Under the pieces are notes generated by a model. It saw nothing but the letters and a program-made list of their open reading frames with translations. It ran no database searches and was not told the origin of the DNA. The translations under genes and the position numbers were made by a program. A stretch of DNA of 39,692 bases from contig JAFGHO010000114.1 in assembly GCA_016930085.1 (NCBI GenBank), positions 1 to 39,692 on the forward strand, given 5' to 3'. Source of the stretch: Spirochaetales bacterium. Lineage in GTDB: Bacteria; Spirochaetota; Spirochaetia; SZUA-6; JAFGRV01. Of the stretch, positions 24,412 through 32,899 are shown one piece after another (positions within the stretch are counted from its first letter, which is position 1; each line of letters starts with the position of its first letter).

Positions 24412-25155
24412 ATGTCAGGACACAGCAAATGGCATTCAATAAAGCATAAGAAAGGGGCGACGGACGCTAAACGGGGAAAACTCTTTACAAAGATTATCAA
24501 GGAAATAATCATCGCGGCGCGGCTCGGGGGAGGAGACGCGGACGCGAACGCCCGCCTCAGAACGGCGGTCCTCAAGGCAAAAAGCGCCAATATGCCCAAG
24601 GACAATATCGAACGGGCGATAAAAAAGGGAACGGGGGATCTCGACGGCGTCGACTATCAGGAAATGACATACGAGGCGTACGGACCGGGGGGCGCGGCGC
24701 TTCTCATCAACTGCCTCACCGACAACAGAAACAGGACCGCCGCCGAAGTCCGGCATCTGCTTTCGAAAGGGGGAGGCAGTCTCGGGGAGACCGGTTGCGT
24801 TTCGTACATGTTCCACAGAAAGGGAATTATCACCTACGATCCCGCCGCATATTCGGAAGACGAAATCCTTTCGGCGGCGATCGAGGCGGGTGCAGAGGAC
24901 GTGACAAACGACGGTGAAATCATCGAAGTCGTCACCAATCCCGATGATTTCGAAAATGTACTCAAAGCGCTCGAGGATGCCTCCTTCAAGCACGATTCGG
25001 CGGAGATTATGATGATCGCGGAAAACGAGGTGTCGCTGGACGACGAGAAAACGGGAAAGGTGATAAAACTCGTCGAGGCGCTCGAAGACAATGACGACGT
25101 GCAGTCCGTTTCGACGAATCTCAATATCCCCGACGGATTTACCCTGGCTGAATGA
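24412..25155 (+). CDS. YebC/PmpR family protein (TACO1-like)
   Basis: This 247-residue, full-length member starts with the family signature [20 protein letters not shown] and continues through [11 protein letters not shown]. YebC-family proteins were described as DNA-binding regulators; some members help ribosomes through proline-rich stretches, so the exact role here is open. AAGAAGGAG lies before ATG 24412. Its last codons overlap ruvC by four bases (ATGA), so the two are probably translationally coupled. A yebC-ruv link is common in bacteria. Confidence 0.96.
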   Translation: MSGHSKWHSIKHKKGATDAKRGKLFTKIIKEIIIAARLGGGDADANARLRTAVLKAKSANMPKDNIERAIKKGTGDLDGVDYQEMTYEAYGPGGAALLINCLTDNRNRTAAEVRHLLSKGGGSLGETGCVSYMFHRKGIITYDPAAYSEDEILSAAIEAGAEDVTNDGEIIEVVTNPDDFENVLKALEDASFKHDSAEIMMIAENEVSLDDEKTGKVIKLVEALEDNDDVQSVSTNLNIPDGFTLAE

Positions 25156-25652
25156 GTATCATCATCGGCATCGATCCCGGCCTGAAGGCCACCGGATACG
25201 GCGTTCTCGACGTTTCAGGCGGTATCGTCACTTACCATACACATGGTGTGATTACGACAAAGCCGAACGAGGCGATCGGTGAGCGGCTCGTCAGGATTTT
25301 TAACCGGTTGACCGAGGTGATCAGGGAGGCGGCGCCGGATGAAGCCGGTGTGGAATCGCTTTTTATGGCGAGAAACCAGAAATCGGCGATCCCCGTCGCA
25401 CAGGCGCGCGGGGTGATTCTTTTAGCCCTCGCATCGCAACGCATTCCGGTCTCCGAATACACACCGCTCGAAGTAAAACTTTCTGTTGTGGGGAAGGGGA
25501 GGGCGGAAAAAGGGCAGGTACAGCACATGGTCCGCCTGATACTGGGCATGCAGAAAATTCCCGAGCCGTGCCACGCCGCCGACGCGCTCGCCGTCGCCTT
25601 GTGCCACAGCAGCCGCCGGGCGGTGCTGAAGCGGTTCGAAGCGGGTTTCTGA
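25152..25652 (+). CDS. ruvC: Holliday junction endonuclease RuvC
   Basis: RuvC cuts Holliday junctions symmetrically at the end of recombination, working with RuvAB. The 166-residue protein carries the RNase H-fold catalytic residues Asp8 ([13 protein letters not shown]), Glu68 (GVESLF), and His141 and Asp144 ([11 protein letters not shown]). The position that is Asp138 in E. coli is His here, a substitution I believe occurs in other RuvC proteins. It starts inside the yebC stop (ATGA) and ends 8 nt before ruvA. Confidence 0.97.
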   Translation: MSIIIGIDPGLKATGYGVLDVSGGIVTYHTHGVITTKPNEAIGERLVRIFNRLTEVIREAAPDEAGVESLFMARNQKSAIPVAQARGVILLALASQRIPVSEYTPLEVKLSVVGKGRAEKGQVQHMVRLILGMQKIPEPCHAADALAVALCHSSRRAVLKRFEAGF

Positions 25653-25660
25653 AGAAGAAC

Positions 25661-26266
25661 ATGTTTAACAGTCTATATGGAAAATTGACAGGAAAAGATC
25701 CGGACCGGGTGTATCTTTTATCCGGTGGTATCGAATGGGATATCTCGGTTTCGAATCGCACATCGGGCGCCCTTCCGGAAGAAGGCGCCGAATGCAGGGT
25801 GTTTTGTTTTCTCTATCACCGGGAGGACTCACTCAGGCTGTTCGGATTCGGTTCCCTCGACGAGCGTGATCTGTTTCTCGACCTCATCAAGGTCGAAGGA
25901 ATCGGGCCGTCACTCGCGCTCAAAATCCTTTCCGGCATCGCGGCGGAAGAGTTTGTCCGCGCGGTCGGGGACTCCGACTGCGAACGGTTGTCGATGGTTC
26001 CCGGCCTCGGGAAAAAGACCGCACAGAAGATCGTGCTCAAACTCGCGGGAAAACTCTCACCGCGTTCGCAAAAAGAATCCGGCCATGAGGATATCGTGAA
26101 GGCCTTGAACGGAATGGGATTCGATATGGCGCACGCCCGCGAAGCGGTGGCAAGGGCGGCCGATTCGCTCGGAAAAACGGATGACAGCCTCCGGGGGGAA
26201 CAAAAGGAAAAGGCGCTTTTAAAGGCGGCGCTCGTGTATCTGAGCGGGGGGCGGAAAGAGTCATGA
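25661..26266 (+). CDS. ruvA: Holliday junction branch migration protein RuvA
   Basis: RuvA binds four-way junctions as a tetramer and loads RuvB. The 201 residues are of standard length: an N-terminal OB domain (MFNSLYGKLTGKDPDRVYLL), two helix-hairpin-helix motifs (LIKVEGIGPSLALKIL and LSMVPGLGKKTAQKI), and a C-terminal three-helix domain that contacts RuvB. ATG 25661 follows GAAGAAG after the ruvC stop; a longer in-frame reading from inside ruvC lacks conserved sequence. It overlaps ruvB by ATGA. Confidence 0.96.
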   Translation: MFNSLYGKLTGKDPDRVYLLSGGIEWDISVSNRTSGALPEEGAECRVFCFLYHREDSLRLFGFGSLDERDLFLDLIKVEGIGPSLALKILSGIAAEEFVRAVGDSDCERLSMVPGLGKKTAQKIVLKLAGKLSPRSQKESGHEDIVKALNGMGFDMAHAREAVARAADSLGKTDDSLRGEQKEKALLKAALVYLSGGRKES

Positions 26267-27288
26267 AAGAAGACCGCATCACATCCGGCTCATACATGAA
26301 AGACGCTGACCGGGACGAATTGACGCTCCGGCCGAAGCTGCTCGGTCAGTTTATCGGGCAGGAACAATTAAAGACGAATCTTTCCGTTTTTATCGAGGCC
26401 TCGAAAAAACGCGGGGACGCACTCGACCATGTTTTTTTCTCAGGTCCCCCCGGACTCGGGAAAACGACCCTTTCCGGGATTATCGCGTGCGAACTCGGCG
26501 TGCAGCTGCGTTCGACATCCGCACCCGCGCTCGAAAAACAGTCGGATCTCGCCGCGATCCTTTCCACCATCGGGGAGCGGAACGTTTTTTTCATCGATGA
26601 AATACACCGCCTCAAACCGAACGTCGAAGAGATACTTTATTCGGCAATGGAAGACTTCGAAATCGACGTGATCATCGGTCAGGGACCGGGGGCGCGTTCG
26701 ATCAAGGTGCCGATACCGCCCTTCACCCTCGTGGGCGCGACCACGAAGGCGGGGCTCGTTTCCGGTCCCCTTTACTCCAGGTTCGGCATTTCGGCGCGGC
26801 TGGATTTCTACGAAAAAGAGAGCATTATAAAAATCATCCGCCGTTCGGCGGCCATTCTGGACGTCGATATCGAGGAAAACGCCTGCGAACGGCTGTCACG
26901 GTGTTCCCGCGGAACACCCCGTGTGGCGAACAGGCTGCTCAGGCGCATGAGGGATTTCGCGCAGGTGGTCGGCGACGGGATCATTTCCGCCGGCATCGTC
27001 GAGGAGGGGCTTTCGGCGCTCGACATCGACGAGGCGGGACTCGACAGGGTCGACAGGATGATCCTGGATGTGATCATCAAACGGTACAAAGGCGGCCCCG
27101 TCGGATCGGAGACCCTGGCGATATCGATCAGCGAGTCCGTCGATACCCTCGAGGATATCTATGAACCCTACCTGATCCAGGAAGGGTTTCTCAAACGGAC
27201 GCCCCGCGGCAGAATGGTGACCGAACGCGCCTACCGGCACCTCGGACTCGGGCAAAACGGGAATGAAGACGAGCGACTTCTTTTTTGA
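26263..27288 (+). CDS. ruvB: Holliday junction helicase RuvB
   Basis: This AAA+ motor drives branch migration on RuvA-bound junctions. It has 341 residues: Walker A GPPGLGKT (61-68), Walker B FIDEIHRL, the sensor/arginine-finger region GATTKAGLVSGPLYSRFGI, and a C-terminal winged helix ending with GRMVTERAYRHLGL. It starts in the ruvA stop (ATGA) and overlaps queA by 26 bases in another frame. Confidence 0.98.
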   Translation: MKEDRITSGSYMKDADRDELTLRPKLLGQFIGQEQLKTNLSVFIEASKKRGDALDHVFFSGPPGLGKTTLSGIIACELGVQLRSTSAPALEKQSDLAAILSTIGERNVFFIDEIHRLKPNVEEILYSAMEDFEIDVIIGQGPGARSIKVPIPPFTLVGATTKAGLVSGPLYSRFGISARLDFYEKESIIKIIRRSAAILDVDIEENACERLSRCSRGTPRVANRLLRRMRDFAQVVGDGIISAGIVEEGLSALDIDEAGLDRVDRMILDVIIKRYKGGPVGSETLAISISESVDTLEDIYEPYLIQEGFLKRTPRGRMVTERAYRHLGLGQNGNEDERLLF

Positions 27289-28306
27289 CATCGATCCGGA
27301 ACGGATCGCCCAATACCCCAAAACAATACGCGGCACCTCGCGGCTGTTGCTTCTCGACCGGGAAAAAGGGACGTTGAAGGATGATGAGTTTTCCCGGATC
27401 GGCGACATCATCCGGCCGGGAAGCCTCATCGTCATCAATGATTCACGGGTAAGAAAGGCGCGGGTCTTCGGCAGCCGCGAAGAGACGGATAATCGATGTC
27501 CCGAAGGACCGTCAAAACCGGTCGAGTTTCTTTTTCTGGAAGAAATAAAACCGCGGTTCTGGAAGGTGCTCACGCAGAAGACGAAAAAAAGAAAACCGGG
27601 CGACACGTACCGTTTTTCCGAAGAGGTCACCGGGACCATACGGAAACATGAAAACGGGTACTGCATTCTCGAACTCTCAACCCGGGTGGGAGAAGGTTTT
27701 TTCGAGCGGCACGGACACGTGCCCCTTCCCCCGTACATACGGCGGAGCGATGCCGCCTCCGATTCGGACAGGTACCAGACCGTGTATTCACGCACGACCG
27801 GCTCCGCCGCAGCGCCGACGGCGGGGCTCCACTTTACCGGCGCGATCATGCGGCGGCTCGAAGAAAACGGCTGCCTGATACGCCGCATCACCCTCCACGT
27901 GGGAATCGGAACCTTCATCCCGATACGGACGGAAACGGTGGAGGAACACCGGATGCACGAAGAGGTCTTCGATATTCCCGAAGAAACGGCTCAGACGATC
28001 GAAGCGTACATGAACGGGGGGAAACAAATAATCGCGGTCGGGACCACTGTCGTCCGCGCCCTCGAATCGGCCTGCGACAATGGCCGCATACGGACCGGCA
28101 GACAAAAAACATCCCTCTTTATTTATCCGGGCTACACGTTCAAGGCGGTCAACGGACTCATCACCAACTTCCATACCCCGGGTTCGACCCTGCTCGTCAT
28201 GGTTTCCGCGTTCGCCGGGAAAGCGAACATCGACCGGGCGTACCGCCACGCGATCGAAGCGGGCTACCGCTTTTTTTCCTACGGCGACGCGATGATGATC
28301 GTTTGA
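27263..28306 (+). CDS. queA: S-adenosylmethionine:tRNA ribosyltransferase-isomerase QueA
   Basis: QueA transfers and isomerises the ribose of S-adenosylmethionine onto preQ1 in tRNA, making epoxyqueuosine at wobble position 34. The 347-residue protein begins as family members do (MKTSDFFFDIDPERIAQYP). It carries LIVINDSRVRKAR, VPLPPYIRR, TAGLHFT, LHVGIGTF and LITNFHTPGSTLLVMVSAFAG in order. The start at 27263 lies 26 bases inside ruvB, consistent with translational coupling; the conserved first residues support it over later Mets. It is the last gene of the run; no clear terminator follows. Confidence 0.97.
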   Translation: MKTSDFFFDIDPERIAQYPKTIRGTSRLLLLDREKGTLKDDEFSRIGDIIRPGSLIVINDSRVRKARVFGSREETDNRCPEGPSKPVEFLFLEEIKPRFWKVLTQKTKKRKPGDTYRFSEEVTGTIRKHENGYCILELSTRVGEGFFERHGHVPLPPYIRRSDAASDSDRYQTVYSRTTGSAAAPTAGLHFTGAIMRRLEENGCLIRRITLHVGIGTFIPIRTETVEEHRMHEEVFDIPEETAQTIEAYMNGGKQIIAVGTTVVRALESACDNGRIRTGRQKTSLFIYPGYTFKAVNGLITNFHTPGSTLLVMVSAFAGKANIDRAYRHAIEAGYRFFSYGDAMMIV

Positions 28307-28324
28307 ATGGGGGCCGGAAGAGTA

Positions 28325-28543
28325 ACTACGGATTGCGCGGGAGGGAGCGGATTACGCGGCGGGGTGAGGGGCGCGGCGAAGGGTAACAAGCTGGTTTAAT
28401 GATTATAGTTATAATTTTAATAATAAATAAATTAAAATTTTAATTGACTATTTTGATAAGCGGTGGTGTGTAGTGGTTGAGGGGTATGTGCCGAGTTGTG
28501 GATTAATCCGTGTAATCCGCTTTTTTTCCGCGAAATCCGTAGT
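28325..28543 (+). mobile_element. MITE-like element, copy 1 (219 bp, ~35-bp terminal inverted repeats)
   Basis: The left end, ACTACGGATTGCGCGG and on to 28359, is matched in inverse by the right end 28508-28543 (ending CGCGAAATCCGTAGT). The interior is AT-rich and holds no gene. The same design and nearly the same length recur at 29513-29730. No transposase is present, so it would be non-autonomous. No clear target-site duplication is seen. The sequence similarity extends a few bases left (GAAGAG). Confidence 0.72.
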
Positions 28544-28672
28544 AACATATTTTTGGTTGATTTTTTGATACAGAGTCTGTTTGGCACGGTGTTTTGTGTA
28601 TATTATTGTATTCGATATAGAAGGTGAAATGTTACGGTTGGTTTGGACGGGGTGTAGTTTTTTTATGATTAG

Positions 28673-29215
28673 TTAAAGCTGAAGCACCCAAAATGGTGAA
28701 TAACGATTCGTATATAGAGAAATAAATCTGTTTCGCCATGGTAGATGCTGGATTATTTGAAACAATTGTCGTAAATTCCTTCGAGGGGACTGCTGTAATC
28801 TCTTATTCTCAATACGCCATTGTTTAAAGATTTTTTTGAATTCCTCAATTACTCTATTTCCATATTTCTCGACCATCGCCAAAAACAACTCCAGCAGCCA
28901 CCGCACAAGCTGCGCTATGCTAAAAAAATTCAAATCAGCATGAAGCAGTTTTATCTTCCGGTACACATCCTCGGTAAAATACACGTGCGCGTGTACACGA
29001 TCTAAATCGGGAATGTCCGAGACCGCCCGATACCTGCTCATCCGTTGTTTTCCCCAAATGTGTTCCTTTATGATCAAAGGATCGATACAGGACAATATAT
29101 TAACAATGACTCCGGATAACGAGCGTCTTAAGCCGAATATTGTCAGGTTAAGCAGCTTCTCTTTCATTATTTCAGACATGATAAAATGAAATTCATGCAA
29201 AACCGATGCTATCAT
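28673..29215 (-). CDS. Small protein with ribbon-helix-helix-like segment, unknown function
   Basis: This protein has 180 residues. ATG 29215 has AGGAG 6 nt upstream, the best SD in this island. The middle (about 75-115) reads HAHVYFTEDVYRKIKLLHAD, then FSIAQLVRWLLELFLAM. This beta strand plus two helices resembles a ribbon-helix-helix DNA-binding unit (strand, then E-x-x-Y-x-K, then S-x-A-x-L-V). A basic tail follows (NKRLQQSPRRNLRQL). There is no transposase motif. The gene is boxed between the repeat copies and is markedly more AT-rich than queA upstream, which suggests acquisition with the island. A regulator or an antitoxin-like protein is possible; no toxin partner is visible. Confidence 0.65.
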   Translation of the reverse strand: MIASVLHEFHFIMSEIMKEKLLNLTIFGLRRSLSGVIVNILSCIDPLIIKEHIWGKQRMSRYRAVSDIPDLDRVHAHVYFTEDVYRKIKLLHADLNFFSIAQLVRWLLELFLAMVEKYGNRVIEEFKKIFKQWRIENKRLQQSPRRNLRQLFQIIQHLPWRNRFISLYTNRYSPFWVLQL

Positions 29216-29352
29216 ATGAGACTCCTTTTATAATTGTATTTATACAGTATATAACGCATAAAAAGTGTCAGCTGCTTTGATTTATTAAAAAATCTGTGTG
29301 TTTATTGAACGATGCCTTATCAATGACAGGCAAAAATTATTCAGAAGGAACG

Positions 29353-29471
29353 AAATTAATTTTAATTGACGTGACCGGTTCGATGAGTGGCCGCACTCGA
29401 GATTGGGAAGGAATCCTGCGCGCCGTGTGGTAATCCGTAAAATTCGTTTCTTTTCCGTGAAATCCATAGTA
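29353..29471 (+). mobile_element. MITE-like element, 5'-truncated copy
   Basis: It matches the right half of the full elements: an AT-rich TTTTAATTGAC segment, then the right terminal repeat 29435-29471 (TTTTCCGTGAAATCCATAGT). The left terminal repeat is missing. The sequence is more diverged than the two full copies, so it is probably an older insertion. It lies 41 bp left of copy 2. Confidence 0.6.
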
Positions 29472-29512
29472 AAATTTTTTTAGAGTGACGCGTTGTGAAA
29501 AATGAAGAGCAA

Positions 29513-29730
29513 CTACGGATTGCACGGAAAGGAGCGGATTGCGCGGCGAGGTGAGGGATGGGGCGAAAGACAAGGTTGTATGATTTCAGAGTATCGTTAA
29601 AGATTTATTAATAACTAAATTTCGATTTTAATCGACTGTTTCGATATCCGGCGGCATGCGACGTGGAGAAGGAATACCGTGCGTCGTGGATTAATCCGAG
29701 TAATCCGTTCTTTACCGCGCAATCCGTAGT
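29513..29730 (+). mobile_element. MITE-like element, copy 2 (218 bp)
   Basis: It is in the same orientation as copy 1, with left terminal repeat 29513-29547 (ACTACGGATTGCACGG and on) and right terminal repeat 29696-29730 (ending CGCGCAATCCGTAGT). Its length agrees with copy 1 to within one base while the interior has diverged. This argues for a defined element rather than a chance repeat. From 29731 to the promoter at 29797 only a short hairpin (29748-29776) is seen. Confidence 0.72.
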
Positions 29731-29796
29731 TAATCAATAAAGCGCCGATGCCGTATTTACTACGAAGAAACGGCATTTCCTGACTGAAAATAAAAT

Positions 29797-29825
29797 TTGA
29801 CATTTTTATCCCGATATGATACGAT
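29797..29825 (+). promoter_or_regulatory. Promoter of the exported giant-protein operon (TTGACA-17-TACGAT)
   Basis: A perfect TTGACA (29797-29802) is followed after 17 nt by TACGAT (29820-29825). The predicted leader is long, about 225 nt to TTG 30059. I see no named riboswitch in it. An open frame at 29905-30135 crosses into the real gene and is not supported. Confidence 0.65.
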
Positions 29826-30058
29826 AACAGTTCATCGAGAAATAAAGATACGTAAGAACAATAAAAACGGGAAACATAATAAACAATGACGGTTCCGTAT
29901 AGTCATGTCTATCGTTTCCGGCTTTCTGCCATGCTCATGTCATGAACAAAAGACCATGTGGGGGGTCTCTCGCACCGCGTTCGTTCCGGACTTCCGGGCG
30001 AGCGCACGGCGACCGTTTCAGGCGGCGGCGGGAGAAAGGGTTACAAAGGGGGAAAACA

Positions 30059-32899
30059 TTGAAGAAGACAATTACCGGTATACTCTGCTTAATAAGCGTA
30101 TTGGCTGGGGGGATTGCATGGGGGGATGTTTTTGATCCTAAAGACGGTCTTGAAGAAAAGAACGGGAACCGGTTTTTTTACCGCGTCAGAGGAAACAGCT
30201 ACAAGATGGAATATGTGATCAAAGGTATTGCGGTTCCATCGTCGCTCGAGCAGGGGGATTTTACGGCAACATATACGACGGTCGGCGGGGGAAGCCCCGA
30301 TGGAAGCTCGGACGCGATAATCGAAACAATTTCCGGGCCGGGGAAACATTTATCGTGCGATGAACCTTATAACGGCTGGGATCGTGGACTAATACAACCG
30401 CGATATATTAATGGAACGTATCCTTCATACAACATCTTCGATGCCGATCCACCTTGTATCTACCCCTTTACGATTCATGTTTATGTTCCTCCTGCGGGTC
30501 GGGTCGATGAAACGAAAAAGAATTTTGAATGGCTGACAACACCTCAAATGAGAATAAAGATTGCGAAAGGAAATCTTAAAGATCCCACTACAATTAAAAA
30601 TTATGATTACAATTCGTATAACGGCTTCGAATTCGATCTGAATCCTGGTGAATACGCCATGATACGGCCGCTCAGGGACGGGAGGTATGAATGGGAAGAT
30701 GTCTGTGTTCAGGAAATAGGAATGTTTGAATATGAATATCCATGTACCAGAAAAGAAGATGTTGTTCTCAGTGGTTGTAGTGTTTATTTCGCACTCGATA
30801 CCGTGGCTCCGGAGTTGAACGATGCGCCGGGGATCAAGGATGCGGTGTTCAATAACAACATCTATTATACAAACGAAAGCAGTCTGGATACGGAAGATGG
30901 TGTAACGATTGTCTGGCACGCAATCGAGGATGAGGGGACGTTTGTCTGCGAACAAGCGCAGGAAACGAGCAAAAGCGGTATGGCGAGTTACCGTATCTAT
31001 GAAGCGGAAGAAACAGGATCGGGAAACGAATACACCATGCTCGATACGATTGAGGTGATGGATGACGGCAATGGGGAACAGATTCCTTTTTATGAAAGGA
31101 CGCTCCGGTTCGATGAGGGAAGACATACGCTTTTAATGACCGCGTGCGACAAACGCGGGCTCGACAGCAGGTATGTATATGATGAAAACGGGAAGCTGGT
31201 CGTCGACGGGAATAATAATCCGACACAGAATAAATTTTCAGAACCGTGTATCGTCGTGGTGGACAGGACGCCGCCCGCGATGGTGACTGGTGTCAAACTC
31301 GAAGACGAAAAAACAGTGGAAACCGGAACGGGCACGGCGAGAACTTATGCGGTTTCACCGGCATTCACGCTGGAATGGGATGAAAGTGAGGATATGCCTG
31401 ATGAGGATAACGCGGGAACGGAGAACTATACCGTGCGGCTGCGAAATATAACAGATTCCCCGGCAGTTACTGAAACCACATATGATATTCCCGTTTCAGA
31501 AGGAGAACATGCAGCAATAGAAGCTGAAAACGGCGTGTACGAGGCAGCCGTCAGGGCCGTGGATGCCGCGGGAAACGAAGGCGCGTGGAGTGACACTTAC
31601 ACCTTCTCCATCGACAGCGAGGCGCCGGTGACACCGGCTCCGGCATCTTTTACGATGGAAAGCGATCCCTTCGCTATAAAGAGTGTCGAGGGTGAAACGG
31701 TGAGTTTTTCAACGACAAATGCCGATGCTGCGGTGAGTTTCACGGCCGTTTCCGATGGAACGGAGGCGTGGCAGAGCGGAATCGCTTCGTATACGATCGA
31801 AGACGTGCACGGGACACCGGTCCAAAACGCTGAATTTATTGAGACAGACGGACGGGTCACGATGACGTTTCCGGACGCGTTAAGCGGCACGAATGCCTTT
31901 ACGGTCTACGCGGCAGATAAAGCCGGAAACAGAAGCGGGGGCGTTACCCTTACCATCACGGTAACGGCATTGTCCAGTGTGACGTTTCCCGCGCCGTGTT
32001 ACGAATACGACGGGGAGAACGACGAGTATTCCCTGCTGTGGACGCCCCCGGATACGGTGCCCGAAGGGGCGGAAATCGCGTATTACAAGGCGCTTTTCAG
32101 GACGAGTGACGAGGATGGAAATATGGATTCCCCGAAAGATGAAGCGTTTGCCCCGATTCCGGAAATGACGGAGACAAGGCTTCTGCTCGACGGGATTGAG
32201 CGGGGGGTGGGGATGGTCGTCTATATTCTTGTCGCGGATACGTACGGAAATAAGACTCCCGGCAAGGCATCATTCACCCTCCCGCCGATGGTCATCGACA
32301 CGGTCGAGGATTATGTCCTTAACGATGACGAATACTGGTGGAGCGGGGTCCACGAGATGCACGCAAACGTGATCGTACCCGAGGGCTTCACGCTTACGAT
32401 CCTTCCGGGGACGATCGTGATAACATTCGGGAACGTGAAACTCCAAATCGAAGGCAGTCTCGTGATACTGGGTGAGCCGGACCAGGAAGTGACCTTCGAG
32501 GCGGCCTCACCTTCTTCAACCGCTTGGCAGGGGATTTACCTGGGCGCAGAAGGCACCGGCGTTATCCGTCATGCCGTGATACAGCACGCCCTGCGCGGGA
32601 TGACCGTCGTGACCGGGGCCGGGGCAACCGTCTTTTCAACGGTTTTTTTTCATAACCGTGTTGGGCTTCATTCTTACGGGGCGGCGCCGTCGCTGGACGA
32701 TTGCCGGTTCGAGGAATGCCAGTGGTACGGGGTGAAGGAGGATGCCGTCCGGGAGAACGGGGGCATGAGGCCCGCACTCAACGGGTGCGGGTTCAAAAAC
32801 AACGGGTGCGACTACTATCACGAAGACAACCGGGACATAACGATGGAAGAACTGAACGACATACCCGGAAACGGGAACAACGGGAGGGTGGAAGAATGA
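30059..32899 (+). CDS. Exported multi-domain protein: Ig/FN3-like repeats plus beta-helix
   Basis: This protein has 946 residues from TTG 30059, which has GGGGGA just upstream and begins a signal peptide (LKKTITGILCLISVLAGGIA). An ATG 117 bases earlier has no SD and adds an Arg-rich stretch, so it is rejected. A ~240-residue unknown N-terminal region is followed by Ig/FN3-like units starting near residues 248, 404, 522 and 638 (DRTPPAMVTGVKL, VDAAGNEGAWSDTYTFSID). From about residue 754 a right-handed beta-helix follows (VIVPEGFTLTILPGT, then GVIRHAVIQHALRGMTVV). It is probably surface-exposed or secreted, and likely a binding or structural protein. Its stop overlaps the RHS gene start (ATGA), so the pair is co-translated. 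Confidence 0.83.
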   Translation: MKKTITGILCLISVLAGGIAWGDVFDPKDGLEEKNGNRFFYRVRGNSYKMEYVIKGIAVPSSLEQGDFTATYTTVGGGSPDGSSDAIIETISGPGKHLSCDEPYNGWDRGLIQPRYINGTYPSYNIFDADPPCIYPFTIHVYVPPAGRVDETKKNFEWLTTPQMRIKIAKGNLKDPTTIKNYDYNSYNGFEFDLNPGEYAMIRPLRDGRYEWEDVCVQEIGMFEYEYPCTRKEDVVLSGCSVYFALDTVAPELNDAPGIKDAVFNNNIYYTNESSLDTEDGVTIVWHAIEDEGTFVCEQAQETSKSGMASYRIYEAEETGSGNEYTMLDTIEVMDDGNGEQIPFYERTLRFDEGRHTLLMTACDKRGLDSRYVYDENGKLVVDGNNNPTQNKFSEPCIVVVDRTPPAMVTGVKLEDEKTVETGTGTARTYAVSPAFTLEWDESEDMPDEDNAGTENYTVRLRNITDSPAVTETTYDIPVSEGEHAAIEAENGVYEAAVRAVDAAGNEGAWSDTYTFSIDSEAPVTPAPASFTMESDPFAIKSVEGETVSFSTTNADAAVSFTAVSDGTEAWQSGIASYTIEDVHGTPVQNAEFIETDGRVTMTFPDALSGTNAFTVYAADKAGNRSGGVTLTITVTALSSVTFPAPCYEYDGENDEYSLLWTPPDTVPEGAEIAYYKALFRTSDEDGNMDSPKDEAFAPIPEMTETRLLLDGIERGVGMVVYILVADTYGNKTPGKASFTLPPMVIDTVEDYVLNDDEYWWSGVHEMHANVIVPEGFTLTILPGTIVITFGNVKLQIEGSLVILGEPDQEVTFEAASPSSTAWQGIYLGAEGTGVIRHAVIQHALRGMTVVTGAGATVFSTVFFHNRVGLHSYGAAPSLDDCRFEECQWYGVKEDAVRENGGMRPALNGCGFKNNGCDYYHEDNRDITMEELNDIPGNGNNGRVEE

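Noticed and set aside
29826-30058. Possible riboswitch in the long leader of the exported operon
   Set aside because: I could not find the conserved core of a cyclic di-GMP, cobalamin, SAM or other named riboswitch. The length alone is not evidence.
29905-30135. 76-codon frame in the leader of the giant-protein operon
   Set aside because: It has no SD, extends into the signal-peptide region of the real gene in another frame, and has no protein-like composition. A leader peptide cannot be fully excluded.
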